From Iris pallida (Eukaryota > Streptophyta > Magnoliopsida > Asparagales > Iridaceae): a DNA stretch of 64,000 nucleotides. The notes beneath the pieces are model-generated. The model did not search any database and was not told the DNA's origin. It saw only the letters and a program-made list of their open reading frames with translations. Location of the stretch: positions 37,622,094 to 37,686,093 of the forward strand of contig JANAVB010029819.1 in NCBI GenBank assembly GCA_029216955.1, in the 5' to 3' direction. Below, in pieces: positions 10,301-19,825 of this stretch (the first letter of the stretch is position 1; each line of letters starts with the position of its first letter). A program made the position numbers and the translations under genes.

Positions 10301-10981
10301 AGGATCATCCATGATAATGGTCCACAGTTTGCAAGCCACACATTCTATCGGTTTTGCGATAAACACCGTATTCAGAATATCGCTTCGACGCCGTACAACC
10401 CGACAGCAAACGGGTTAGCAGAGGCGTTCAACAAAACAATCATCAAACTCCTCAAGAAGTTCGTCTCCTCCAACAAGCACGACTGGAACGAGAAGCTCAG
10501 TGAATGCTTATGGGCTTATCGTACCACAATTCGAACAGCTACCGGGAATACGCCATTCTCCCTAGTGTACGGGAGTGAGGCAGTTCTCCCATTAGAGACT
10601 CAAATACCCTCACTCCGCGTCGCCCTCACTTATCAATTGACAACGGATGACAACTACCGACGTCGACTACAAGAGTTAGAGGCCTTAGATGAAAAGCGCC
10701 TCCTAGCTCAGCAAAGGATCGAGCTATACCAAGCACGCATCTCAGGAGCCTTCAACAAGAAGGTCAAAATCAGAACATTCCAAGTGGGTGATCTTGTGTT
10801 GACAGTCCGGAGGCCGATGGTCATGACTCACAAGACCGCCGGCAAGTTCCAACCAAAGTGGGAAGGTCCATTTGTCATCGAGGCCGTATTCTCCAACGGT
10901 GCTTACCGCCTCGCCAAGCAGAACGGAGACTTGCTCATGTTGCCCGTCAACGGCAAGTTCCTGAAGAAATACTATGTTTAA
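10301..10981 (+). CDS. pol: Integrase C-terminal half with GPY/F-like module
   Basis: The frame continues without shift through RIIHDNGPQF (second catalytic Asp) and NPTANGLAEAFNKTI (catalytic Glu). It then has LWAYRTTIRTATGNTPFSLVYG and a GPY/F-type C-terminal module (KWEGPFVIEAVFSNGAYRL) that is thought to help integrase multimerise and bind DNA. No chromodomain follows, consistent with Tat and unlike the chromovirus fragment at 23794. The polyprotein ends at a TAA, 10979-10981, just before the repeat-rich spacer. Confidence 0.93.
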   Translation, partial: RIIHDNGPQFASHTFYRFCDKHRIQNIASTPYNPTANGLAEAFNKTIIKLLKKFVSSNKHDWNEKLSECLWAYRTTIRTATGNTPFSLVYGSEAVLPLETQIPSLRVALTYQLTTDDNYRRRLQELEALDEKRLLAQQRIELYQARISGAFNKKVKIRTFQVGDLVLTVRRPMVMTHKTAGKFQPKWEGPFVIEAVFSNGAYRLAKQNGDLLMLPVNGKFLKKYYV

Positions 10982-11001
10982 AAAATATTCTCCAGATCTT
11001 C

Positions 11002-11680
11002 GAGTCACGTACCCGCTGGTACCACTGAACTCGCTCCATAAATTTCTAGATTATTGAGTCATGTATCCGCTGATACCACTGAACTCACCCTAGCAGTTTT
11101 TCAGATCCTCGAGTCACGTACCCGCTGGTACCACTGAACTCGCTCCATAAATTTCTAGATTATTGAGTCATGTATCCGCTGATACCACTGAACTCACCCT
11201 CACAGTTTTCCAGATCCTCGAGTCACGTACCCGCTGGTACCACTGAACTCGCTCCATAAATTTCTAGATTATTGAGTCATGTATCCGCTGATACCACTGA
11301 ACTCACCCTCGCAGTTTTCTAGATTTTTGAGTCACGTACCCGCTGATACCGCTGAACTCACACTCTCCAGATTTCCGAGTCATGTACCCACTGGTACCGC
11401 TGAACTCACACTCTCCAGATTCCCGAGTCACGTACCCGCTGGTACCGCTGAGCTCGCACTCACAATATTCCAGATTTTCGAGTCATGTACCCGCGTGTAC
11501 CGCTGAACTCATGCCCTTCTTCCACAAAGATATCCCAAATTTCTAAGTCATGTACCTGCTGGTACCTCTGAACTTACACTTTGATTCCAACATTCATGGA
11601 TTGTCGAGTTATGTACCCATCGGTACCCCTGAACTTACATCCTGGTCACTCTTTTGAAAGAAAGTCATGTATAACCATAC
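11002..11680 (+). repeat. Tandem repeat of about 54 bp with 109-bp dimer order
   Basis: About a dozen copies of a unit beginning GAGTCAYGTAYCCGCTG and containing GATACC or GGTACC then GCTGAACTC start at 11002, 11056, 11111, 11165, 11220, 11274, 11329, 11377, 11424, 11480, about 11545 and about 11606. The spacing alternates 54/55 in the first half, and A- and B-type units alternate, giving a 109-bp higher-order repeat. The later copies are more diverged and spaced 47-65 bp. The array is non-coding and lies just after pol. Confidence 0.9.
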
Positions 11681-11729
11681 CGCTGAACTTTTTTCCTACA
11701 AGAGATCCTCCCTCGTGATCTAATACCTG

Positions 11730-12460
11730 CACTCCCAGTGCACAACAAAGGTAACGGGTCCACAAACTTCCAAGACGGCCATGTCCTCATTACCTCTGAG
11801 CCGTTCCACTTCCGCCAAAAACAAATCACGCCCTACGTAGAACTTTCATGTCCTCATTACCTCTGAGTTGTTCTATGTGCCCTCCTTCATTGAGCCCACT
11901 CCTGTCATATCCCTATTACCTCTGAATGGGAAGGCTCCGTCGAAGAAACCTTCATACTTGCCATGTCCTTATTACCTCTGAGTAAGTATGATGATCCCCT
12001 CTCGACCTATTATCTGTACCCACAACTGGAGTACGCCAAGGGTAATAGGTCCACAAATGTCCTCTGTTGACCATCAATATCCCCCGTCGAGTTCACTCCT
12101 GCCATGTTCTCATTACCTCTGAGTAGGAAGACTCTACGTTTAAAAAACCTTCTCACTTGCCATGTCCTCGTCGCCTCTGAGCAAGTATGTCGGTCCCCCT
12201 TCATCCTATTATCCGTGCCCTAAACCACGGTACGCCAAGGATAATGGGCCCACAAATATCCTCAGCTAAATTTTTCAGCACAAATCTATTACCTCATCAG
12301 GCCCCAGGAGTCCATCTGCTCTACGGTATTCCTTTTTCTCAATACCAAGAGCACCCATGACCACTTCGCTATGGCTGCTTCAGGTACCCCGATCAAAACT
12401 TGTTACCTTTGCCTAAAACCAAGGTACGCCATGGGTAACAGGTCCACAAATATATCCCCT
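11730..12460 (+). repeat. Two interspersed short repeat families in the 3' spacer
   Basis: One family has the core TCATTACCTCTGAG, usually preceded by CATGTCC. About six copies lie between 11780 and 12180, followed by paired words such as AAGTATG or GGAAG. A second family, with TACGCCAAGG, then GGTAAY, then GGTCCACAAA, appears near 11735, 12030, 12225 and 12420. The two are interleaved, so the spacer looks built from duplicated modules. I see no coding frame here. Confidence 0.75.
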
Positions 12461-12628
12461 ATACGGGGGTAAACATCACCACAATATCACAAGCGCAGCA
12501 AGCAATGCAAATGAAGGGTAGAATTGAAAGTACTCTTTATTTGAAGGAAGAAAAAGCATTACATATTTTCGGATTATGTCCCCTCCAGAAAGAAAGAAAA
12601 CAGAAACAAAACAAGAAGAAAAAGCCGA

Positions 12629-13593
12629 CTACATTTCAGCATCACTCAATTCCAGGAGGCGGTTTCTTACTGAGGTGGTCCCCCGTTCAATTCGTTGCCG
12701 AGCGCGACGCTCGGCCTCCTGGAATAAATGCTCCTCATTGTCCAAGCCCAAGAACGCCTGACAGTTATCTTCCAATTTCGTCAAGGCAGTCTCCAGGGCA
12801 GTCGAAGCTTGAGTAACCCTGTCAGCCTCCTGAACAATTAGTTCCTTGTCATTGCGGGTAGTCTCGAGTTCAGACTCTAAGAAAGCCAACTTCTTCTGAA
12901 GCGCAAGGATCTGCTCCCATGTCTCAGTAATCTCACGAGAGACAGACTCCTCCCGAGCTACGACATTTTCAGTCGCATAACTCAATTGATCATACCGGTC
13001 AGCTAAGTCACGGAGATCCTTCAGCACGCCCGGTCTGGTCTTATCTCGAGCTGCTCTGGTCCTCTCTATAACAACAATAAGGGAAATCCGCTCCTCGTTT
13101 ATAACAGTAGGCAGATCAGCCTGCCGCAATACCAGAAGCTCGGACACCAGCTGATCAGCCTCCAGCAATTTTGCCTCCAGAAGCGAAGCCATCCCTGCAT
13201 CATCAGGAAGATCCCTAAGGATGTTTATTTGACCATGGGCACATTGTCGGGCCAAGGTAAAAGAGGTCCCTCTGTCTACAGCGGCCTCGATTCCCCTCTT
13301 TAAATGACGATAAAAACTGGCAACCACGTCCTGCAACGCGTCGTCCAAAACCTCAGCAGAGGAGGGTGTCAGGGGAAGCCGGAGCGGCAATATCGGAGGA
13401 GTAACGCTAGAAGTCGCCATCGAGGGAACATATTCCGAGAAGAATGATGCATGGATAGCGGCCAACTCGTCTTCCACCGCCCGGAGAGCTTGGATGCTCG
13501 GCAGGGAAGAAAGGTCGACTCTCGAAGCCATCAGAGCAGAGGATGATGCAAGGACCATCGTTCCCTGCCCCGATTGCCCCGAGAATTGTCCCG
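12629..13593 (-). CDS. Antisense PMD gene, C-terminal coiled-coil exon
   Basis: About 320 codons. After SGQSGQGTMVLASSSALMASRV comes a helical part with two long heptad-rich stretches (VVAREESVSREITETWEQILALQKKL, read here as separate short helices; then LEDNCQAFLGLDNEEHLFQEAE). It ends ...LLELSDAEM at TAA/TGA near 12629. It looks like a dimerising coiled coil. Comparable C-terminal coils occur in many plant transposon-borne PMD and Gag-like proteins. The frame is intact over its whole length. Confidence 0.7.
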
Positions 13594-16500
13594 CTAAACT
13601 CGGGCCCCCGAGGGCCCATCAAGACGAGTCGGACAGTGAGGAGGTACACCTCTTTCCACCGATGCCCCTTCGGTTGGGATTGTCTCAGCGACGTCCATCC
13701 TCGGCACTGGAGGGACAGGACCTGAATGCCCAGAATAATAATCAATCGACGTAACCCGAAGGACATGATGATAGAGCAGATAGGCTTCCTCACGGGTTAA
13801 GATTCGGCTAATCTTACCAGGGGAGGGGCATAAAGGCCGTGGCTCATCCACAACTGGCATATTCCCCTCACCCGCGATCCCCGAGTTAAACTCAGTCACG
13901 TCCCCTGCCCCCGTCACCTCGAGGGAGGGTACAGATTGATCTGCGTTCTCTTGAATATGAGCAGGATCACGGGAGTCCCCGTCACCCTGGGTTACCGCCT
14001 CGACATCTTGAAACTCTTCTTCTTCTCCCGACACCTAAAAGAGGGAACGAAGACAGTCAAGATTGAAAATCAAAGAAAAGAAGGGAGAAGGGATCAAGAG
14101 CAGTTTTGTTACCTCTGACGCAGGGTTGACTTCTTCTCCACCTTCTTTTATGGCTAGCGGACGGTGCCTAGTCGCAACCAGCTTCTGGGATCGAGAAACA
14201 CTGCCTATAGGAGAGACTTGCCTGTTACGTTTCAGAATAGGACCAGGCGCAACAAGAGACTGATCCCTCAGCACCTCATCTGACAAAACATGCGACTGAC
14301 CTACCTCTGTGCCTACCACTGGAAGGATAGAGTCATCTTCATCGCACTGGTTGCCTTCTCCACCCTCAGCAACGAAATCCAAATCTGGCACTTCGGCTCT
14401 AACCTTTCTTTTCTTGGCCCCTTGAGAGCCTTCCTCCAGACCGATGCCAACAATAAAACTGGTACCCGAGTTAAAACCAACTGGAGGCTTGTTCGCCATG
14501 ACATGATACAGAGCTGCCATGTACAAGATCTCCACTGACTCCTTAATGGCAGGGACCGAGAAAATGGTGCGAGTGTGGAACGAATCATAATATTGCCAAG
14601 CTCTGATACCATCAAGAAGACTACCCTCATAACCCAGGCAAGGACTGGGGCTGTCCAGACAAAGTTGGCTGTATCCAAACTGCCGGGAAAACCTGCTAGG
14701 CAGATAAGGCTCCAGAAAAACAGCATTGCGGTTACGGTACACTAGATGTGCGGGATGGATGTTACGCAACCATAAGAGCATCTGGCCATCCAGAAGCTGA
14801 GGGGACGCGATACCGTCAATATGTACAGCCTCTATGTCCCTGCCAGTAAAGCGAGGGACGGATACGAAGATATGATACTTATCTGCCCTCGCCAATGCCA
14901 TCCGGCAAGTCCGTATGGTTTCACACTCCCAAGGCTCGTCACGATAGCGGAAGATAAACGCATCATCATCAGTCACACCGTCTTCAGAGCCCGGCCTCAT
15001 CAAAGACGGGTAATGTATCAGCAGCCACCCCATCAAATAGTGATAGGGCAACTCAGTTCGTTCAAAATCCTTGGTCACGTTGCGAGCAATGATTTTGGAT
15101 GTGAAGGTACAAAGGCCACGGTGTATGCTGCACACCATGGCCCGGAGGAGAGCTAGCCTGATTCGTAAAACTAACTTCACAGCCGGAAGGATGAAGTTAC
15201 AACTAATTCTCTCAATAGAACCGGCTCCTTCCGAGACTACACAGTTTCGTAGCCAGATCATCAAAAATCCCACCAGAAGCGCTTTCTCGGACAGCTCTTG
15301 AGTATTCTGGTAAAAGTAATCAAAAGTATCAGTCTGGCTCCCGAATCTGTCGCTGGTAGTGGCCACACCCTTAGCCGACGACACCGAGTCCTCAACCGCT
15401 TCTCAAGGTCGAGGGCGACGAGAGGTGACTCTACCTAAGGCATCCACCGAGAAGAGATAGTGCACCCAATTTTTGGTGTAGGGAGCATTCCCTTCCAGGT
15501 TACTATCCTTTCGGGTTATCTGATAACATGTGTTATAATGGCACAATATCTCCTGGTAAAGGGTCGCAAAGCCAGGATACCGTCGCTCCAGATCTTTGAG
15601 TTCCTCATTAGTGGGAGTATACGCTTCGAACGCTTCGTCCCCCCAAGGAAGCTTGGAGACTGCGTGCATCTCATAGAGCGCGAGTCCCATCTCCCCTACT
15701 GGTGTGTAAAAGGTCCCCGTACGATAATTATATATTTCCAGCAGAGACATGAACAGCTTCTTGTTTATGGACAAGCCATAACTGGTACCTCGGATAGCGT
15801 GGTACAGGCCAATCTCGCACAAAAAGGCCTCATACTTCTGCAAGATCCGAGTAGACAAATTGATCCACGAAGGAATAGAGTGTACCCAACCAGGGAACGT
15901 CAACCGACCGACATGATAGGAGCCTTTCCGAGCAAGCTGATTTATAAAAGTGTCGGCGGTAGAAAAGGAGAAATTAGGGCCTGCCACATTCAGGAAAGAA
16001 CCTGGGACCAATCCCGTCACAGAACAACTAGTGTGCACTTTGCCGGCAATCACGGACTTCAGATTGTTATTATAATAGATGTTCCCCACAAACATCCCAC
16101 CCCTGGTAGGGGTTAAAGTCTCCCCCATCTTTCGATCTAACGGGAGCATATTAAACCAAGATAGCGGGAAGTGTCGCTCCATTTGGGCGATGCGAATCGC
16201 CATCCCATTAGAAACAAAGCTCCAATCCTCCGACACCTCCAGGACATGATCGTTCTCCACAGTCAAGGCGTCTCCAAAAAAGAACGCAGGCTTCAAATAC
16301 TCTCCTTCAAATTTCTCGGAGTTCATCATAGCATTAAGGAAGTGAAAAGACTGATTCTTGATGGCATTTAATCTAACCGTAGGCTCATCGCTCGGAAACT
16401 GGTCAGCCATATACTGGACAATATGGTCATACCTATGGCCGAGAGCGGCTTGAGCGCTACCCACTAAGAGTTCTCCAGCGGCGTTAACCGGCAGGGTCTC

Positions 16501-16958
16501 TGAAGAACAAACAGAGAAAAGTAAGTTAAACGGAGGGATAAAACAAGAGAGAGCCGATTGGGTGCTCTCAAACCCCATGCGGCTCAAGAAGACATCCATG
16601 CGGCCCCATGAAGCTCTCAAAAATCTCATGCGGCTCCGTACAATAAAAAGTCTATACGGTTTAGCGTCATTTATGCGACTTCGCCAGCAAGGCACGCATA
16701 CAGACGCGGTAGTTCTCTTATGCGGCTCGCAGCTCAGCCATAGGGCGAACATGCGATTGACAAAGGCTCGTGCATAAAGTATACGACGTAACCATGGCGG
16801 TTGGGGTTCTTTAACACATGCATTGTCCTTACCAATAATGGGGGGTGAACGTCAGGATGAACATCAGGTACGGCGACGGGCGGAGTAGCAGCCGCAGCCG
16901 AGGTGGAATTGGAGGCCGCCTTCTTGCCCTTTACTGCCACGATCTTCTTGGGAGCCAT
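12629..16958 (-). CDS. Antisense spliced gene encoding a plant mobile domain (PMD) protein
   Basis: Read on the minus strand, four exons give one frame: 16958-16833, 16497-14113, 14034-13650 and 13593-12629, in all 1287 codons with the stop. Exon 1 starts MAPKKIVAVKGKKA and is basic. The PMD spans roughly residues 245-660, with TGTFYTPVGEMGLALYEM, LLVGFLMIWLRNCVV and PSRFSRQFGYSQ matching the family pattern. KKRKV near residue 738 looks like a nuclear signal, and the last 300 residues are heptad-rich. PMD proteins are plant nuclear factors known both as host silencing or development genes (MAIN/MAIL1) and as transposon cargo. One in-frame TGA (15405-15403) interrupts it, readable as a CGA-to-TGA change. 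Intron borders are my inference. Confidence 0.75.
13650..14034 (-). CDS. Antisense PMD gene, exon 3 (acidic linker)
   Basis: This exon encodes an acidic linker (SGEEEEFQDVEAVTQGDGD) and then ILTREEAYLLYHHVLRVTSIDYYSG, before Pro-rich sequence. The frame would end at 13594, but a coding frame with matching style starts in another phase. A GTGTAC donor at 13649 and TTTAG acceptor at 13594 would join them in phase 1 with a 56-nt intron. Such an intron is short for plants, so a one-base indel is the alternative. Confidence 0.6.
14035..14112 (-). other. Putative 78-nt intron of the antisense gene
   Basis: On the minus strand GAG is followed by GTAACAAAAC, a pyrimidine-rich stretch, and TTCCCTCTTTTAG before GTGTCGGGAGAAG. 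The interval is 78 bases, phase 0, and contains an in-frame TAG that splicing would remove. Size, borders and pyrimidine tract are all typical of a small plant intron. Confidence 0.7.
14113..15402 (-). CDS. Antisense PMD gene, exon 2 second part
   Basis: In the same frame after the TGA, this encodes the second half of the PMD: LLVGFLMIWLRNCVV, a hydrophobic repeat LPAVKLVLRIRLALLRAMV, HYLMGWLLIHYPSLM and LEPYLPSRFSRQFGYSQL. The domain is followed by a basic cluster GAKKRKVRAE (about 14400) and an acidic Ser-rich tail. The open frame runs on to 14035, but its last 26 codons read like intron, beginning at a GTAACA donor (14112). Confidence 0.8.
15403..16497 (-). CDS. Antisense PMD gene, exon 2 first part
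   Basis: Three hundred and sixty-four codons precede an in-frame TGA. The first 200 residues are globular and unassigned. From about 15880 the PMD begins: CEIGLYHAIRGTSYG, LFMSLLEIYNYRTGTFY and PVGEMGLALYEMHAVSKLP. This matches the PMD signature in which a Trp- or Tyr-centred helix is followed by T-x-TF-x-x-P-x-GE and a T/A-L-x-D/E-M segment. The stop sits in a Pro/Arg-rich link (SRRPRP) inside the domain and the same frame continues straight after it, so this copy is probably a recent nonsense allele. Confidence 0.8.
   Translation of the reverse strand, partial: TLPVNAAGELLVGSAQAALGHRYDHIVQYMADQFPSDEPTVRLNAIKNQSFHFLNAMMNSEKFEGEYLKPAFFFGDALTVENDHVLEVSEDWSFVSNGMAIRIAQMERHFPLSWFNMLPLDRKMGETLTPTRGGMFVGNIYYNNNLKSVIAGKVHTSCSVTGLVPGSFLNVAGPNFSFSTADTFINQLARKGSYHVGRLTFPGWVHSIPSWINLSTRILQKYEAFLCEIGLYHAIRGTSYGLSINKKLFMSLLEIYNYRTGTFYTPVGEMGLALYEMHAVSKLPWGDEAFEAYTPTNEELKDLERRYPGFATLYQEILCHYNTCYQITRKDSNLEGNAPYTKNWVHYLFSVDALGRVTSRRPRP
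16498..16832 (-). other. Putative intron 1 of the antisense gene, rich in CATGCGGC words
   Basis: The donor GTAAGG and an acceptor after a long pyrimidine tract bound 335 bases. The interval contains about eight plus-strand copies of CATGCGGCT or variants (16575-16745) and several frames that make no sense as protein. An open frame runs through it on the minus strand but reads as repeat-derived Arg/Met-rich peptide. It is inferred to be intronic; RNA evidence would decide. Confidence 0.6.
16833..16958 (-). CDS. Exon 1 of the antisense PMD gene
   Basis: Exactly 42 codons run from ATG at 16958 to a GTAAGG donor at 16832. The peptide is Lys/Ala-rich, beginning MAPKKIVAVKGKKA, then Pro/His-rich. 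A TATA box lies 93 bases upstream of the ATG. The minus-strand Tat element near 49111 has an ORF starting MAPKRSTTAKGKG in the equivalent place, which supports this start. A phase-0 acceptor lies at 16498, within a CAGAG tandem acceptor after a pyrimidine tract (TTTTCTCTGTTTGTTCTTC). Confidence 0.7.
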
Positions 16959-17043
16959 TAATTATCAAAAGAGGAGAAGGGCGGTCGAGATAGGGAAGGT
17001 CTGAGGAAGAAGAAGGAAAATAAAGAAGTCTTCTCTCTCTTCC

Positions 17044-17051
17044 TATTTATA
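17044..17051 (-). promoter_or_regulatory. TATA box for the antisense gene
   Basis: On the minus strand TATAAATA sits in CCTATAAATAGG, 93 bases before the antisense ATG, followed by a CT-rich leader. The second Tat element has the same box in GCTATAAATAGCC, 98 bases before its MAPK-starting ORF (49013). Shared sequence and spacing in two diverged elements argue for a real antisense promoter. Confidence 0.75.
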
Positions 17052-17239
17052 GGAAGACGGGAGAAGGAGTACACGTGGGCCAATGACCGACTCATGAAGA
17101 GCGCAACCGACTCCTTGGGTTTCGTCTCCAAGATTCACCCAAGATGTCAAATCCGAAAGATTTAATGAGCTGACTCTTGGGATTCCCTCCTACAAAGATG
17201 GTACTGAAACGAATTTGAGGCAATTAAAGACCTGCACAC

Positions 17240-17385
17240 GTGGCAAGCAACTATGCGGCTGAACAGTCTCCTGCGGTTAAGTCACTTATGCGGCTGAATA
17301 ATCCATGCAGCTGAAAGCAACTATGCGGCTCGAAAGTCCCCTGCGGCCAAGATATCCATGCGGTCAGGACTTTATATGCGGCCGG
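17240..17385 (+). repeat. CATGCGGC word cluster upstream of the antisense promoter
   Basis: About eight copies of TATGCGGCTGAA, CTGCGGCCAAG, CATGCGGTCAGG and similar words lie between the antisense TATA box and the polypurine tract. They are the same word as in the LTRs but with different right-hand flanks, so this is not simply LTR sequence. It may act on the antisense promoter; that role is speculative. Confidence 0.7.
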
Positions 17386-17442
17386 AAGAATATCCAGCCA
17401 TGCTTCTTATTCAAAGTATTTCAATTTTGCAAATTGAAAACT

Positions 17443-17455
17443 TTGAAGGGGGTCC
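17443..17455 (+). other. Polypurine tract of the Tat element
   Basis: TTGAAGGGGGTCC lies directly before the 3' LTR. The core GAAGGGGG is the usual kind of plus-strand primer. The minus-strand Tat element has nearly the same string before its LTR (48880-48897), including the preceding ACTTTGAAGGGGGTC. Confidence 0.85.
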
Positions 17456-18850
17456 TGTAGAAGCATGGAAAATACTAAAGGAAAGATCCATGCGGCTCAG
17501 AGAACTCATGCGGCTCAGGGAATCATGCGGCATAAGGAGCTATGCGGCCTAAGGCATTCCATGCGGCTCAGAGGACACATGGCCTGATAGTGCTCCCCTC
17601 TGACTCATGCTACATTAATTGCTTTGACGGCTGACCCCTCTGAAAAGTTGACAGCCCTGACACAAAGGCAGGTAATTATGACTATGCCATAATGATGAAT
17701 CTCTAGGAAAGAGGAAAGAAATCTCTGACACAAATCCCCTGAGAGTCACCGAAATGCCACGTGGCCTTGCCACGTGAGCGTTCGTATGCGGCTCACTTCT
17801 CATGCGGCTCAGAATAAATCCTATGCGGCTCAGGCTATAGAAGCCTCATGCGGCTCGAGCAAAGGACTTCCCATGCGGCTCAGAGTGAATCCATCCTATG
17901 CGGCTCAGGCCATGAAAGCCTCATGCGGCTCGAGCGAGGACTTCTCATGCGGTTCAAGAAGATCATGTCTATGCGGCCCAGGCGAATATATACCTATGCG
18001 GCCCACAAGGATTACTCCTCTGTGGTTAGAGGACTCAAGTGAGGGCCACTGCCCACGCAGCCCTGACACGTGGGCTTAACCATATGCGGCTCACATTTAT
18101 ATGCGGCTCACTAGTTATGCGGTCCAGATCCCCCCAGCAGCTCCTAGGAAACGTGTCCTAAACCGATTAATTCCTCAGATTTGCTGCCATTAAAGATTGG
18201 GTCAGATCCCAATAAATCTGGGACACGTAGCAGAAGAATAGATCTGATTTATTCGCAGATATCAGAAGATCAGTATAAGGAAGATTTATTCCAATCAACA
18301 TTAATTGCTCATGGGATTTGGTGTAATCTACACCTAATGGCCCAGATTCATCATAATCAGGATGAATGGCCTAGATTGACCAATCCCCAAGCCGCCGCCA
18401 TCTCTTAAAGCTAATCATTAGCAACCCTAATGATCACATCCCACTATTATAAATAGCAAGGTGCCATTCCCTTGGAATATATACAATTTCAGAGAAAAAA
18501 ATACGTATATATAGAGAGACTCCCCAATAGTCAGAGAAAAGAATACACACAGAGAGAGAGAAGCCAGAAGAGCAGCAGAGGAGCAAGAAGAGCATTTTTT
18601 CGTCAACGTCAACCATCTTTTCACAAGGAGCCAAGGCTGCATACCGATCGTCCAAGGAGTAAGGCAGGGCTGCCGTCGCCTTTCCGAGCCTCTATCGTCA
18701 CCCCCCAGAATCTAAAATAAATAATTATACTTAGACTGCTGTACCTAGGTTTTTGTTCCTAGGCTTTCTTTGTACAAGCGAGTTTGTAACGTGAAGTAAA
18801 AGTTCGGTCCTCCGATAATTGTTCTGTTCTTTTATATTTCATGGCAAACA
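17456..18850 (+). repeat. 3' LTR of the Tat element
   Basis: Starts TGTAGAAGC and ends GGCAAACA. It is a near copy of 845-2277 with about 40 substitutions, mostly C/T and G/A, and one missing block of two short units near 18110. Several of the CACGTG boxes in the 5' LTR are lost here (for example CACATG at 17576 and CACGTA at 18224). A TATA box is at 18448-18455. The GTTAA target duplication follows. Confidence 0.95.
18448..18455 (+). promoter_or_regulatory. TATA box of the 3' LTR
   Basis: TATAAATA, in the same context as in the 5' LTR at 1871. If active it would drive read-out transcription into the flanking repeats at 18856 onward. Confidence 0.65.
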
Positions 18851-18855
18851 GTTAA
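18851..18855. repeat. Target-site duplication GTTAA, right copy
   Basis: Matches 840-844 exactly and directly follows the CA end of the 3' LTR. Confidence 0.93.
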
Positions 18856-19562
18856 TAAGAGTTCTCCCTTGATTATTTGTTCTGTCCCTCTTACATTCTT
18901 AGATACAGATGATACCTGTTTAGCCCATCTGTCCAGATATATGTCCAAACCTTTTCCTTTCATTGATGGTTCAGTCTTCCAAAAGCCTCTACCTGAGCAT
19001 TAGTTCAATTTTTCTTATGTATGTGTCCGACATATCATTGTCCTACATGTGATTGTTCTGCATCTTCATAAGCAACCATGCTACACCACTGTTCTGTCCC
19101 AATATACCCTACAATATCTGACCCCTTCATTGGAATGATAGACATGTGGTAGGGAGTGTGTTGTTAGACTTTGAGTAGAGTTTGAGGTGATGAGAGTTAA
19201 ATATATATAGCTTGTATATATGAATGTATTTTGATTTGGCATGTAGCCTGCACTCATTTGCAGTATACTGCCTATTGTATTCCCTGCACATCAGTTGGTT
19301 CACTTCTTTTAGACCACTGTCCTGCATGTAGTTAGTAGGTGTTCAGTCCAGACAGAGAGGAGAGGCCCAGGTTTGATCTAAAGGCATGTTTCAGTCACCA
19401 TGTAGGTTTTCTTTCACTTTAACTTTACAAGTGGACCCTAATGTCCTGTCCTTTTGCTTATAAATTCAGTCTCCTTAGCATCATTCCCTTTTGCCTACAT
19501 TGATATTTCAGACCATTCATCCTTAGCCTAATTTCTGAGCATTTGTTCAGTTCCTTATGAGT
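18856..19562. other. AT-rich spacer right of the Tat element, no gene seen
   Basis: This continues the composition of 1-844, with repeated TTCAGTC-type words and no frame with a recognisable domain. It should be joined directly to 844 to recover the pre-insertion sequence. I cannot assign it to a family. Confidence 0.5.
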
Positions 19563-19594
19563 TTAGTCTACTTTAACACTTGATGGTCAGTTAT

Positions 19595-19596
<2 letters not shown>

Positions 19597-19671
<75 letters not shown>

Positions 19672-19734
19672 TATATATTTATATTTATATATATTTATAT
19701 TTTTATTTATATATATTAAATAAAAATAAAAAAA

Positions 19735-19824
<90 letters not shown>
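19597..19824. repeat. (AT)n microsatellite
   Basis: About 230 bases of nearly pure AT dinucleotides with an interrupting TTTATAT/AAATAAAAATAAA section. It is a likely place for assembly or length error. The counterpart in unit 2 lies at 20202-20385. Confidence 0.95.

Positions 19825-19825
<1 letters not shown>

Larger units (their letters stand above)
845..18850 (+). mobile_element. Ty3/gypsy LTR retrotransposon, Tat lineage (18.0 kb)
   Basis: The element has two LTRs (TG...CA), a matching 5-bp target duplication, a tRNA-Arg-like primer site, gag, protease, reverse transcriptase, RNase H, a second archaeal-type RNase H and integrase in that order, a repeat-rich spacer, an antisense gene and a purine-rich tract. 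A second RNase H after the first, extra DNA between integrase and the 3' LTR, and a large size are known marks of the Tat/Ogre lineage. The LTRs differ by roughly 40 substitutions by eye (about 3%) plus a short indel, so the insertion is fairly young. Yet gag has a frame change and pol has several in-frame stops, so this copy is unlikely to move by its own proteins. Confidence 0.93.

Noticed and set aside
13407..13793. 128-residue minus-strand frame overlapping the antisense gene
   Set aside because: It overlaps the exon 3/exon 4 region in a different phase and has no coding-like features; the two flanking frames fit the gene better.
14290..15301. Plus-strand frames across the antisense gene
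   Set aside because: These are shadows of the minus-strand PMD exon, with poor composition and no domains.
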